Below the pieces are notes generated by a model, which saw only the letters and a program-made list of their open reading frames with translations, was not told the DNA's origin and made no database searches. From contig MNCI01001451.1 in the NCBI GenBank assembly GCA_015680685.1, positions 221,187 to 285,186 on the forward strand: a DNA stretch of 64,000 bases. Direction: 5' to 3'. Made by a program: the position numbers and the translations under genes. Shown piece by piece: positions 12,068-24,724 of the stretch. Each line of letters starts with the position of its first letter. Within the stretch, counting starts at the first letter, position 1. Source of the DNA: Gnetum montanum. Lineage: Eukaryota; Streptophyta; Gnetopsida; Gnetales; Gnetaceae.

Positions 12068-13800
12068 TGGCCCCCAAAAAGATTGGGAGATCAAGAGCTC
12101 TGCCACACATGAGTAAGAAGGAAAAGGAAGGTTCCTTAATTAAAGTAAATTCTTATCTACCTCAATTCTACTTTACATATGCTCAACATCAATTTGAGAT
12201 ATCCATTGTCTCTGAAAGGCCTCTTAGCTTCTAGCAACATCATCAAATGGAGTTGATGGCATTCTTTCAAGTAATTAATTAGGTCTCTTTCATTATGATG
12301 AAATTTTTCTATTCTTGAGATTCTCGTTAAGGAGTTTTACAGTAATATTTCTATCTCTAATGCTATTTTTAGGTCTTTTACTTCTACTATTGGAGGTATT
12401 TTGATTGATGTCACTTCTCAAGTAGTTAGTGCCAATCTCAACATTTCTAGCTCTGAGGCTCATAGGGTCATCATTCATTCTATGTGAGATATTTTCTCAA
12501 ATGTTGTAATCCCTCTTTCCCATGATGAGTTCTATGATGCTCTTTCTAGTTAGTCATAATCATTGAGAAGTGGCAAAGTTCTTAGAAGTTAAATGGCTAT
12601 AGATGCTTCCATCCTCTTTCTTATTATTTTTTACAATATCATTATTCAAGTAGGAAGTTATAGTTACTTGCTATAAGCTCAAGCTTTTTTCCTCTATAGT
12701 CTTCTTATTAATCAACCATTAAACATTGGACATATCCTTTATAGAGACATGTTGGGACTTTTCAGTAGAGAGAGATTTTATAGGCATCCTCTTCTCATCA
12801 ATTTATTAATTTTTTAGAAAGTGGTTCCTATTCTTGATATGTCTCTACTAAAAGGTAAAATAAGTCTTGGTAAATACTGAGAGAAAAGAAGTACTACTCA
12901 TACAAAACCTAAAGAACCAATCTCTATACCTCAAAAAGTAAGAAGGAAGCAAGCCTCATCACCATCTAGGGCATCCCCTTAGCTTAGGGGGCTCAAGTTT
13001 GTGAGTGTCTAGGTATCCTCAACACTCAAGAATTCATTTAATTCTTTTTCAAAGACTTTTGAGATGACTGGACAAAATCTCTCTTACCTTCATAACAGAA
13101 TGGATGTAGTTGATCTACCACTACCTATTGACGGGTAGTAGTTTGAGAAGATCACCACTCCTCAAATATTAGATAGTCAGAAGGAAATCCTAAACCAACT
13201 AGACACTTTGCAATAGTTGTACTATCGCAAGCTTATGCCTCAGGAAATGCATCTGATTCTAAGAAGCTTGTACGACTACTAGCATGTGTCCAAGGGAAGT
13301 TCATTCTTGAACCTTATCTGCTTGAACTCAATACTTATGCTCATGAGGATGCTTTCCAATCCATTGAGTAATAGGTAATGGAAAGCATCTTTGGGAGCAC
13401 ATCTCAATGGGGTTTAACTAATCTCACTACCTATGAGATGAAGTATGCTTTCTCATCCTCTTAGAAGGCTCCATATCATGCACCATATCATCACAATATC
13501 AAGTGAAGCTCCATCCTTGAAGAGCTCCTATCATAGTTTCATCTTCAAATGACGATGAAGAGAAACATGTCTTTAGCACTAGCAATAGTAGTGATGATGA
13601 TGATGAAGTGGAGACCTACAGGCCCACCAGTATATCATTTGACTTATATGATAGTGATGCTACAAAGCTTAGTGACTAAAGAATCTTTATCTTACTCTTC
13701 CATCATTTGGGTGATGTCCAAAAAGGGGAAGGATTTTGGCAATAATAATAGTTTTTATGATATTAGTTTGTGGATATATATGATATTTTTTGTGACATTG
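12068..13800 (+). pseudogene. possible envelope-like ORF remnant (E3)
   Basis: A frame starts MAPKKIGRSRALPHM at 12068 and breaks repeatedly. In another frame, around 12700-12960, I read QPLNIGHILYRDMLGLF, then FYRHPLLINLL and KGKISLGKY. A conserved helix followed by 'LPYG-LLT-ILE' is typical of the envelope-like or unknown third ORF of SIRE-type plant copia elements, and the position between pol and the 3' LTR fits. Similarity is from memory of the family pattern only. It could instead be an unrelated captured sequence. Too broken to be functional. Confidence 0.4.
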
Positions 13801-14232
13801 TGATGATAGCTTGATTCTTTATATATTTTCTTTTATGATGTGGATACGGTAGTTTATATTAGACTACTTGATGATTTATATATTTTTTCATTGATTAGCT
13901 ATATTTATGTATGTGGACAAAACTTGTTCTAGCTAGTTGGTGATATGCATTTTAGTTTGTTACAATTTGAAGAAAAGTTATGCTTTAAACTTTAAATGAG
14001 CATTTGGTTGCAAATTATATGATGGATTTTGGATAGCTTGTGATGCTACCAGTTTTTCTTATGGACTCATATGATTCTGACCCATGGATTTAAGTCTTTA
14101 CATCCTTATTCTAGTAATACCCTCTACTGCCATTGGAATATATATATGCCTTAAATGTTTTTCATTTTATATCTATTATGGAATGTACCAATCCATTTCT
14201 TAAGTTTTGGACATTACCAAAAAGGGAAATAT

Positions 14233-15315
14233 TGGTGAACTTTTGGTATGTGAAAACTATAGGAAAAATGGAGAATGTGAAAGTTTGTTTGTAGTCTTAT
14301 AGGACTAATAAGGAACATGTTGAGTTAATACATCAAAAGGAGAGCTAAGATAGAACAAGAGCTATATTGAGATGATGAAATGAGAGCTTAGAACAAACAA
14401 TGAGAGGAAAAATTTAAAAGGAGTCTACAAGCCAAATGAAGTTTTTTCAAGGACTACCAAGCTACCAAAATAACAATGGAATGTTCAAGATCTTAAGTAT
14501 GCAAGCAAACTAGATGTCTTACTTTAATAGTAGACACCTAACTTGCAAGATAAACATCTTAGGATAGACATATCCACTTTTAGGTAGACATCTCTTCTGA
14601 ATGGAAGCTAATCTCAGTTAGATGTCTCAACTTTGAATTAGACATCCAAGACAATCATTTGATAATCATTGCATGAATTCTGAGGAGTTTTTGAAAACTC
14701 AAAAGGTATAAGACAAGTGAAATTCTTGGAAAATGAACAAGCACTACTCATTAAATATCAAGAATGGTAAGCCTCAAGTGAATTGACTTTGTTCTTCATT
14801 GTTCCAATCATTTGTATCTTGTTGAATGTTTTGAGAGCCTTCATTATAGTAAATTTATAAATTAAGTTACATTCTTTCCTTAATTCTTTTCTTATTCATT
14901 ATAAGCTCTTGCAAGGTCCATATGCTTCTTCTGAGGCGACATCTTATGAGCTTGTCAAGATATTGTGGGATTAAGTGGTTTCATAGCAATGAAACACTCT
15001 GGTATAGAGCTTACATTTTGTAAAGGTTGTGGGATCCTTTAAACAAAATTTTGAGCTTGTTGGGATCTTGTGGGGCTAACAATTTATCCAGTGAGAAAAA
15101 ACTCAAAGTGAAGCTCAAATCTTGTAAAGCCCATGGTATCTTGAAAACCAAATTTTTCGAAGGAATAAAGTCCAAAGGTCTAAAAGGATTCTATCCTCTG
15201 AGTGTGAAGGTGCCTAAGTTGGGAAGCCATGTAAAAATTATGCATGATTTTTGGTTGTCTTGGTTGTTTTAATTAGGGAACTTATTAAATCCCCCCTCTA
15301 CGTTCTAGATCCTCA
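14233..15315 (+). repeat. 3' LTR of E3
   Basis: 1,083 bp, homologous to 8877-9941 throughout. It begins TGGTGAACTTTTGGTATG and ends AGATCCTCA; the polypurine tract precedes it at about 14217-14232. Followed by the TTATA duplication. Confidence 0.85.
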
Positions 15316-18200
15316 TTATATTCATCATCAATAAAGCCATTTCTTTTCTTGTTTCATTAATTCAAAGTGTTGATGCTATCTTTGAAAATGAAGGACCTTC
15401 GCTTCATTATCAATAACTAACTAGATAAGGAAATAGAAAGAGCCCTCCGTTATAATCGATGGTTATGTGGGAATAAACACTAAACTAGAGGAAGGATTTG
15501 TTATCATAGTATGAAATGCACCAGCAAAAATGGAAGTCTTGATGGGAGTGGTCCATGTAGATACCAGCCTAGGAGTGTTTGGTGATGTAGTACAAGTTCT
15601 ATCAGGCATAAGGTGTAAGATGAGGGATGAAATCCAATCCTTTCATCTCTAATTCCTAGCCAAAAATATTCTGAGCAATGGATACTTTCTAATGAAACAA
15701 AGTGCTAGAAGTGAAAATATGAGAAAGTAAATAAATTTAATAAATAAATATAACTTGCTTCTTGTTCTTTCTCATTTAAGCCACTGCTAGGACCTTGAAT
15801 ATTAGTGTGTAATTTCTAATTAAAAAGTAAATAATATGAATAAATATAAAAATAAGTGAATAATAATAATAATAAAAACTTATGAATAGTACCTTATGAT
15901 TAGGTTTAATTGATTTACCTTCATCCTTCCTAAATGTCCTTTTACTCATATTAATCTTAGCATTAGTTTATATCTCAAAGTCTACTACCACATAAAAATA
16001 CAATACAAATAAGTAATCAATACATTTAAAATTTTAATAAGAAGTAATTAATACCTCATCAACATCTTTAGAATTTTGAGATTGAACTATAGCATCTCAA
16101 CTTCTTTTTGAACCTTTGAGTCTAGCCTTCAAAACATTTTCATCCTCAAGGTACAAGGATAACATTGTGGATTAAAAGAAATGAAGTAGTTTATTCAAGA
16201 TTTGAAAATCCTAGCAAGTATTTCCATGGTTAAAAATTAAGGATAAAATAGTAGGAAAAATCATACATCCTATCATTTTTTGCACCATTAAGAAGAAAAA
16301 TAGTATATGTTAAAGTAAGATTGATGAAGGATGATCAAAATAGCTTATTAGCCAAAAAAATAAATTTGAAATTTAATCTTATCATTAAAATCCTTTTCTT
16401 TGAAATTCCTATGCCATATTGTGGTGGTGTTTACATAGTTAAAAATACCCTTTGAGCAAAAATCATCAAATTCTAGGAAATAGCAAAAATATTGATAAGG
16501 ATCCTCACCTATATAAAAATTTAAGTAATGTCTTATCACATTCTAGTTCAACTTTTTTGTACCAGAAAACATTTTAGATGTTGAAGCTATGTTATAGCCT
16601 AATTAGACTATGGCACCAAGCTACACCCCTATGTGGTAAAGGCCATGCTCTAACACAATGTAAAGTCATGTTTTGATGAATGATGAAGCCCACAAAAATA
16701 CAAATCTACCTCCATCACTTGTTAGTCATCTATTTTTCATTGCTACCAATCCTATTTTATGCATCACTATTCACCAATATCCTATGTGTTATTTTCCTAT
16801 GTCATCACTATCACTATTCTATGTTATTACCATAATTATCATAGTTGTCATTTGAAATTTTTCAAAGGTTTGAACTAATGGTATTTGGGAATACCACTCG
16901 CACTAATGGTCTTAACCTCCCATAGTACCTACAAACATATCTAGCATAGGTGGCCTTGACCTTCCTTGATGCCCAAGACACCATTAGTACTAATGGTCTT
17001 GACCTTTCTTGATGTTCATAGATACCAATGGTCCTTACCTCTCATGAAGAGAAAATTTAATATTTAAAAATTAAATTTCAAAATTTGCAATTCAAATACT
17101 AGTCTTAGTCAAATTTGACCAAAGTGTCCAAACTAGTAGGTTGGAAGCATAAAAAATAAAATTCTGTAATTAAGCACAATAGTTCTAGTGTATTACTAAG
17201 ATGGGTGATCTCTTGGAAACTCTCAAAAAATATGCAGTTTTTGAAAATTTAAAACAACCAAAACTTTTGATCATGGAAGTCTTTTTTGACAAACAAAGAG
17301 TCATTTCTAGCAAATTTTGACCTTCTCAAAATCTTAGAAGCCTTTTTCACAAGAGATTCTAAAAATTATTTTTTAACCTCTTTCAATACTCATCCCAAAA
17401 ACTTTGAAAGCCTAATTTGGGCTTAAACTCTAAAGTGAAGACAAATTTAATTACTAGATAATGGAATTTGCCTAATCCTATCCTTTCATGTTCAATTAAG
17501 ATAAGATTTTGGCAAAATAGATGGGTAAAAAATTTAGTTGCCTATAGTTCCAACTCCTTCAAGTAACTATTTAACCATCTATGATTCCAATAAAGATAGA
17601 GTTTATAGAATAATCACCTTGTCTTATCTCCTCTGCCTATCAATATCCAAAATCCAAAGAGCACATTAGCAATTCATGGAGGCCTACATGAATTATCCAA
17701 TGGATACTCTTGAGGAAAAAAATTAATAAGATTAAGGTCATTTAAGAGGAGATATATGAAGCAAATTAAGGATTCAAGAAGCATATGTAAGATACGTCAA
17801 AGGAGATGATATGGGTCACTGGCCATGACCAATGGGATTATTTCATATAGGATGTGATGTGATTTGATCATAAGCTTCAAAGATGATGTTAAGTGGATTG
17901 TCAACAATACTCATATGTCATTATATTCAATAAATGTAAAAGGTTATAATACCTATAATACAATGAGAAACCCATGTTTCCATGGTGGGAAATTAAGAAA
18001 AATATTTATATTTTTAATGAATTTTATAAATACAAGAATAAAATACTAAATAATGAACATGCATTGCAATTTCTTATGGGATAGGCACAATGCTCACAAA
18101 TATGTACATGTGTCATAATTCCTTATGGGATGGGTGTAACATGATACACAGAATGTAATAAATGGCTTCTAGTCACAAACTCAATAATCCAACATCATGT
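15316..18200. other. E1 LTR tail and unassigned AT-rich sequence
   Basis: 15316-about 15370 completes the LTR interrupted by E3. Beyond it nothing is secure. The minus strand at 16348-16539 contains GEDPYQYFCYFLEFDDFC, loosely like a gag, but alone it is not convincing. 16880-17050 repeats a short word around ACTAATGGTCTTGACC with AGTACTAATGGT inverted parts. No RNA gene or host exon was seen. Confidence 0.35.
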
Positions 18201-21200
18201 TATATAGTTGTGCTCTTCTTACATAAGGGTGAATTATTGTAGCTCAATGCAATAGAAGCAATTTAAGCAAAATAGCTTTAGATCCATAAACTAGGCTATA
18301 CAAAGTTACACTAGTTGTGGGTCAATAGGCTATTTAGTAGGCCCAAAGTGCATGGACACGCTGCTCATGCCACTTACATTTACTATTATTTAGAATCTTT
18401 TAAGTAATTTTATGATGGCCTTGTTGCTAGATTCATCTTGTCCATTAGCTTGAGGGTAGTACGTTGAAGAAAAGGATTGTTTAATGCTTAGGTCTTGACA
18501 ATAAGATTTTATTTTTTGGCTACTAAATTGTGGTTCATTATCCTTGACTATGATCATAGGTATGCCAAAATGAACTGCTATAATACCTAGTATGAATATA
18601 CAAACTTGTTCAAACATCATCTTCATATGGTGAATAGCTTCAACCCACTTTGTGAATATTTGGTTGTAGTGATGATGAAGCTATTCCTTACAGAAGACTT
18701 AGACATTATAGGTCTAATTATATCCAACCCTTGTCATTGAAATGACCAAGTTATCTGAGTATTTTGTAACTCAATTGGTGGCACATGTATTAGGTTTTTA
18801 TGTCATTAACAAGTATCATAGGTTTTGATATTCAACAAGTAGTCACTTTCCATATAGGACCACTAATAGCCTAGTCGTCTAATTTTAGTGGCCATGGCTC
18901 TAGGTCCTATGTCCTCCACATATACCTTCATGAACTTGCTCAAGGATTGTTTGGGCTTTAGTTTTGCCCAAGAACCCTAATAATATGCCATCCTAAGTCC
19001 ATTAACATAATGTGTTATCATCTATGATAGCATACTATTTTGATCTTTTACATACAATGTCTTTTTGAGAAGTATTTAGGTTTTGTGGAGATTGACCATG
19101 CATAAGGTAAAACTTGATATCTTCATACCATTCCCTTGGAGGGGTGGTACTAATGGAGGCCATAAAGTTATCCTTAGTGTTCTATGTGATGGGAATAGCA
19201 CAATTCACTATTAAGGAAGGTAATTTGCTAAACACATCTGCAATCACACTGAAGGCTAAGGTCATAATGGCATCAACTAATGTGTTCTCAATTCTGGGTA
19301 CATGCTAGATATTAACATTTGTAAATTGTTGTATCAATTTCTTTCCTAGGTTACAATAAGGTTGCAAATACTTGGCTTTGCATGCATAAACCTAAGTTAC
19401 TTGGTTAACCATATGTTGTGAATCACCTTTGATCATTATGCATTTAATTCCTAGGTCATGAGCTACCATCATTTCCTTAATCAATCCTTCATACTCCGCC
19501 ATGTTGTTGGTACATGGGGATTAAAAATGATAAGTGAAGGGTTAGATTTCACTAGATAGGAATGTTATGATGGTAGCGTCACTAGCCCCATGAGCAGTTG
19601 AAGCTTTGTCAAAGTGCATAATCACCTCATAGCCCTCAAGTACATCATTAATGATGTTCACGTGTTCATCCAAGAATTTAGGATCTATGGCCACATGGTC
19701 TTCCACTAGTGAAATAGTGAGTTGTGTGGCTATAGTTTGACCTTTTATTGAGGCTTGAGAGATGTAATGAAGGTCAAACTTGACTATTATGGCTTTCCAA
19801 ATGGGCAATTTGGCTACTTTTGTAGATATTAGTCATGATGGCTCTAAGCACATTGTCTTTATAAAAAATATTGAATTGGCTCCTAAAGAGGTAGTGTCTT
19901 TAGTTCTTTAATGTGAAGACTAGGGCTAGATAATACTTCTCCACTTCAGTGTATCGGGTCTCATAGGTAATCAATTCATGATTTAGGTAATATATGGGCA
20001 ACTCTTCTCCATCATCTCATTTTTGATAGAGTAGAGAGGCAATGGATGTATCAGAGATAGCAATGTAGATGTAAAAAGGTTTAACTTTTTGCAGTGAATA
20101 AACTATAGGTAGTCATGCCAACTCTTGCTTAAGGTTTTCAAAGGCTTCTTAGCATTGAACTATCCACTCATAGTGAACTCTTTTCTTAAGCAAGTGTTGA
20201 ATAGGTTGTAACTTATTAATAAGCCTAACAAGAAACCTATAAATGAACTATAATCTACCTTGAAATTCCTAAGCTCATTAATGTTAGTTGGCATTGCCAA
20301 GTTGGGTATGGCCTTAGCCTTGTTAGGATTGACACATATTACTACTATGGATACTAAAAATCAAGCATCTTACTAATTTTGATGCCAAAGACACACTACT
20401 TGGGGTTAAGCCTAAGCTCATATTTGAGACATTATTTCAACACAAGGTCAAGGTTACATGCATGATTTTTGACCACCTTAAAGTTAATGACTATATCATC
20501 TACATAATCATTAATAAATCCTAACATATAATCACTTAATATGTACATCATTACTCTTTGGTAGGTTGCTCCTACGTTCTTTAGAATAATGGGCATCATG
20601 GTATAACAAATATTTCCCCATGGGATCATGAAGGTTGTACTAAGTTGATGTTCTAGGTTAATCCTAATTTGTCTATATCTTGAGAACCTATCCATGAAGG
20701 ATATCAAGGCATGTCTAGTCATAGTATCGATAAGTTAGTCAATACTAGGAAAAGGGTAATCATCCTTGATGGTTGTCTTATTCAGATCTTAGAAATCAAT
20801 AAAAATACATATACTCTTATTTTTTTAGGGACTACCACTATGTTGGACACCCATTCTATGTAATTGATAGCTCTAATGAAACCAACTTGGTATAATCTCA
20901 TTATTTCATCATGAACTGACAGAGCTAAATTTGTCCTAATCTTGCAAACTTTTTACTTAACTAGTTTAATATTAGGATCAAGTATGATCTTATGTTGCAC
21001 TTGGCTTGGGTTAAGACTTGGTAGATCTTCATATGACTAGGAAAATGACATAATGATCTCCTAAATGACCTTGGTGATGTCTTAAGCCTGCTAAGATTCT
21101 AGTGAAAAATCTAATTTTAGTGTTTTCTCCTCATCACTATGTGTCATGATAGGAACCTCAACTAGAAAGTCCTCAATAATGTCACTAGCCTCAAGGTCAA

Positions 21201-21400
21201 GAGTTTTCACTAGGTTTTTAGGCCATTCTAGAGGTTTCTCTATTAAGGCTATGTGGTCAACAAAACTTGTAGGCTCATGATCAAGGTAATTAAGATCAAT
21301 AAATCCTTTAACATCACTATGAGGTTCACTTAGGTTCAATGGTAAATTGATTTGCTTCCAGGTGTTCATACTTCAATCTTGCATATCAACCATAACCACA
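18200..21400 (-). pseudogene. gypsy pol: RT, RNase H, archaeal-type RNase H, integrase (E4)
   Basis: Read on the minus strand in gypsy order. Pol start: KPLEWPKNLVKTLDLEASD (21091-21369). RT: ALISFMDRFSRYRQIRIN, then INDYVDDIVI (20432-20722), with the YVDD polymerase motif intact. Second RNase H: MHFDKASTAHGASDATI (about 19550-19620), corresponding to FDGAS of E9; the catalytic Asp is kept but G is K. Integrase: KDNEPQFSS, YYPQANGQDESS (18390-18626), i.e. the D and E of DD35E, then a frame change near 18400 and decay. Dense stops throughout. The second RNase H after the ordinary one identifies the Tat lineage. Confidence 0.85.
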
Positions 21401-21929
21401 TTAAATGGCACATGGGTAAAATGAGTAAATAATCCATAAATAACATAAAATACTTTATTAATAGTGTATGAATAAGTAAAAGAACATTGCATCGATGGTC
21501 AAACAAGGTTTAAATGAGGCCACTAAGGTTACCAAAGATAGGTGAAATAAATGGTATAAAGTAAAGGTAAAATAATGTTAAATGGAGATCAAATGATAGG
21601 AACATTTGGTGGAATGGGATCAAGTGATTCCCCATTGACTAGAAATGAAGCCAAATGACATCACAGGGCTAAACAATGAAGGTTAATAATGCATAACAAG
21701 GTCAAATCTAGCCAAAACATAGTGAAACAAGGCCGAACCAATCAAGGTAGAAAACATATGATAAAACATTATCAATATTGATTAATTAGGATTAGATTTT
21801 ACCAATTTTAGGCTTAGTAAGCCATGATGTAGGTCTATAGGGTTGACAGGTAATTTTAGGCACTTGGTGAGGTTGTTTTGAGGCTATTTGAAGTCAAAAT
21901 TGAGACCTTCCATTTTGACTACACTAGGC
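21401..21929. other. spacer upstream of E4 RT
   Basis: Non-coding on both strands. A splice-acceptor-like tract (minus strand, TTGATATGCAAG) near 21375-21395 precedes the pol reading frame, as it does in E8 and E9. Confidence 0.35.
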
Positions 21930-24310
21930 TCTCCTTAGGACTACACTGGCTAGCATAGTCAAATCAATCTCTAGCATTGTTGATGATAGTAGATGATTTT
22001 CTAGGTTTGTTATGGTTAGTTATGGGATCCTAATGGTCTGTATTGGTAGCACAGTGGACTAGGATTCAAGATTGGTGAATTTTAACATCATTTTGACCCT
22101 TGGGAAGCTATAAATGATGTAGATATTGGTGACTATGCTAGGACTATGGTTGCTAGCATAGTTCCAATGTAGATGCATCAAAAAAGTGGTTTTTTGGGGT
22201 TTCAAAGTTGGAAATTGTGGTTCATCAGCTTCCAAGGTTAATGTAGGGTCTAGTGAAGACTGAATAGGTCATTTGGAAGTCAAAACATAGGTCATTTGGA
22301 AGTTAAAACAAACTTCAGAAGGTGGAGTTTTTTCATTCACAACACATGACTATGCTGGCCAGCATAGTTGAGGGTTCCTCCAGTGTATTTGAACTAAAAT
22401 CTAGGTTTTTTAGGGTTAAACAAGATCAAATTATAGCTAGCCTTAGGATTTTAGGATTTTAGGCTTCTAGAATCAATGTTTTGGCCATTCTGAGTGTTGT
22501 TGTGTTAGCTAAACTACACTGGGGCAAGGACTACACTAGGAATATGCTAGCTAGTGTAGTTCTAGGTGTGCCTTAATGTAGATGAAAAGAATCTAGCACT
22601 TCAATGGTTAAAATAAGATGAAATTGTGACTAGGCAATGTTGAGAAATTTTCTAGGTATTTCAAGTAAAATTTTAGGCCATTTGGAATGTCAAGATACTA
22701 ATTACATCAACTCACAATCATGACTACATTGGGTCTAGGTTGGCTAGCATAGTCATCACCTATCCCAACATAGTAAGTTGTGAGATCTAGCCTTTTTATG
22801 GGTTTCTATGGTTAATCAACCAATTTCTTAGGTCCCTAGGGTTACTGGTATCTCTAGCTAGGGTTTTGGCTTAGAATGACTAATTTTGGAGGTTGTTTAA
22901 GTTTTGGGATTATCATTTCCTATTTGGACTATGCTGGCTAGCGTAGTTAAGCCTGGCCCCAATATAGATGAGGTAAATTTGACATTTTCAACATCAAAAT
23001 AAGGTGGAATTGCAGGTAAGTATGGCAAAAAAAGGTTCTAGATTTCCAAGTCAAGTTCTAGGTTGTTTGGAGTGTTAAATCACTAGTCAAATCAACCTAA
23101 GATCATGCCTACACTACAACTATGCTGGCCAATGTAGTCTAGGCCTCCTCTAGCATAGTCATAAGATGAATCTTAAATTTTGATAAATTTTCATGATTGA
23201 TTGACTAGGTTTTTGAGTTATTGAATCATTAGTGCTTTAAACTAGGGTTTCAAGCTCAAGATGGTTAGTTTTGTGGGTTTTTTTGTTTCTATATTAATCC
23301 TACATCCTTAAACTATGCTAGCCAACATAGTCCTAGTGTAGTTGATGGGTGTAGGCTAAGTTTTATTAATTTTTGACTTGGTTTGTAGGGTTTAGTGGTC
23401 TCTGAAATCTTCGACAAGGTCTAGAGTTGAGATGATGCTTCTAAAAGTTAATTTGGCATCTTAGTAACCTATTTTGGTGTTTTGGAAATAGGACTACATT
23501 GGCCAATGTACTCCCAGGCTTCTTCAATCTAGTTCAAAGGTGGAAATGTGATTTGAACTTTTTTTATCTTACAATTAGCTAATTCAAGGTTACCTAAGGC
23601 TCCAAGTAAGTGCAAAGATCAAGATATGTTAGTTTGGAGGTTATTTTTGGTTTTTAATGATTCATCCTTTCCTAACTACACTAGCACTACATTGGCTAAT
23701 GTAGTCCTAGTCATGTCTAGCATAGTTTTAAGGTGGGAAAAGGAGTTTTTCAACTTTTTCTTGGTTTCCTTAGGTTTCAAGCTTATCAGAGACTCTAGGG
23801 TTCAAGGTGTGTCATCTTGAAAGCTATTTCTAGTTTTTGGTGTTCATTCCTTACTCAAATCTATCAGGACTATGCTGGCTAGTGTAGTTGACATCTCCCC
23901 CCAATGTAATCTATGCAAGAGAATTGATTCTTAATGCTTTTTGACCAATTTTGAAGAATTTTAGAGCTACCAGAGATTTTGGTTAGGGTTTGGTGCATTG
24001 TTTGATATGTTTGGAGTTGATCAAGATTTTGGTTGATGTTAAAAGACATTATCCAATTTGGGACTATGTTGGCTAGTGTAGTCAAGCTGTTGGTCAATGT
24101 AGTTGCCCAAAATAGTAGGTTTTGATGTGATTTTTGGCCTTCCTTAGTGTTTAGTTTCCATCAATGTCAACACTTGGTTTTCCACTTTGGGCATCAAGTT
24201 TCATGGCATGTGTGAATGGTTGGAATGTGGGTTTTTGTAGTATTTGATGTTTGGAATCCATTTCAATATTTTTGGTTTCATCAACCCTAGTGTAGTTACC
24301 ATGGAGAAGT
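21930..24310. repeat. about 195-bp tandem array with palindromic core
   Basis: A core resembling GGACTATGCTGGCTAGCATAGTC recurs near 21945, 22140, 22355, 22540, 22740, 22930, 23130, 23320, 23495, 23690, 23880 and 24070, with a partial one near 24300. Intervals are about 175-230 bp, around 195 on average. The core is close to a perfect palindrome (ACTATGCT.GC.AGCATAGT). Sequence between cores shares words such as TCTAGGTTTT and AGGGTTT. It is an array of diverged units inside E4, between RT and the antisense gene. Coordinates of units are read by eye. Confidence 0.7.
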
Positions 24311-24724
24311 TAAAAACTCAAGTATTTTAGAATTTCCATTAGCTTGTTGTAGTGGTGCCTAGTAGGCCCCAACCTAAGTTTGAATTTTTAAATGAATTGA
24401 TTTCCCACTCACCCAACATAGTCCCACTTTCTAATTGTTACCATGAAGTTAAGTGAGCCTTGGATAAGTGTTTTGAAAAACCATGGTTTTGTTAGTAGGT
24501 GCATAAGTTTGGGATTGGTTTCCAAATTACAATTTTACAAAAATCATAATTCTCTCATCACTCTTAATCTATAGCTCCTAGCATCAAAGCTCTGATCCTA
24601 TTCCTACATCCACCACACCTATTGCCAAGGTAGTCCAACCTTCCTACCCCAAGGAGTAGGCATAGCTACTGTAAGAGGCTTCAGAAATGTGTAGGTTTGT
24701 CAGTTTTGGTGCCACTTGTTCAAG

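Larger units (their letters stand above)
8877..15315 (+). mobile_element. non-autonomous copia-type LTR element E3
   Basis: A 6.4-kb element with two LTRs (8877-9941 and 14233-15315), a perfect 5-bp target duplication (TTATA at 8872-8876 and 15316-15320), a primer site (9942-9956) resembling the initiator-Met type, and a polypurine tract (AAAAAGGGAAATAT) just before the 3' LTR. The interior has a copia UBN2-like gag and a later reading frame but no protease, integrase, RT or RNase H, so it would have depended on another copy. It shares its LTR family with E2, which has pol but lacks the gag core, and with E6. Confidence 0.85.

Noticed and set aside
21930-24310. CRISPR-like array
   Set aside because: Units are long and diverged, spacers share sequence with one another, and the context is plant retrotransposon.
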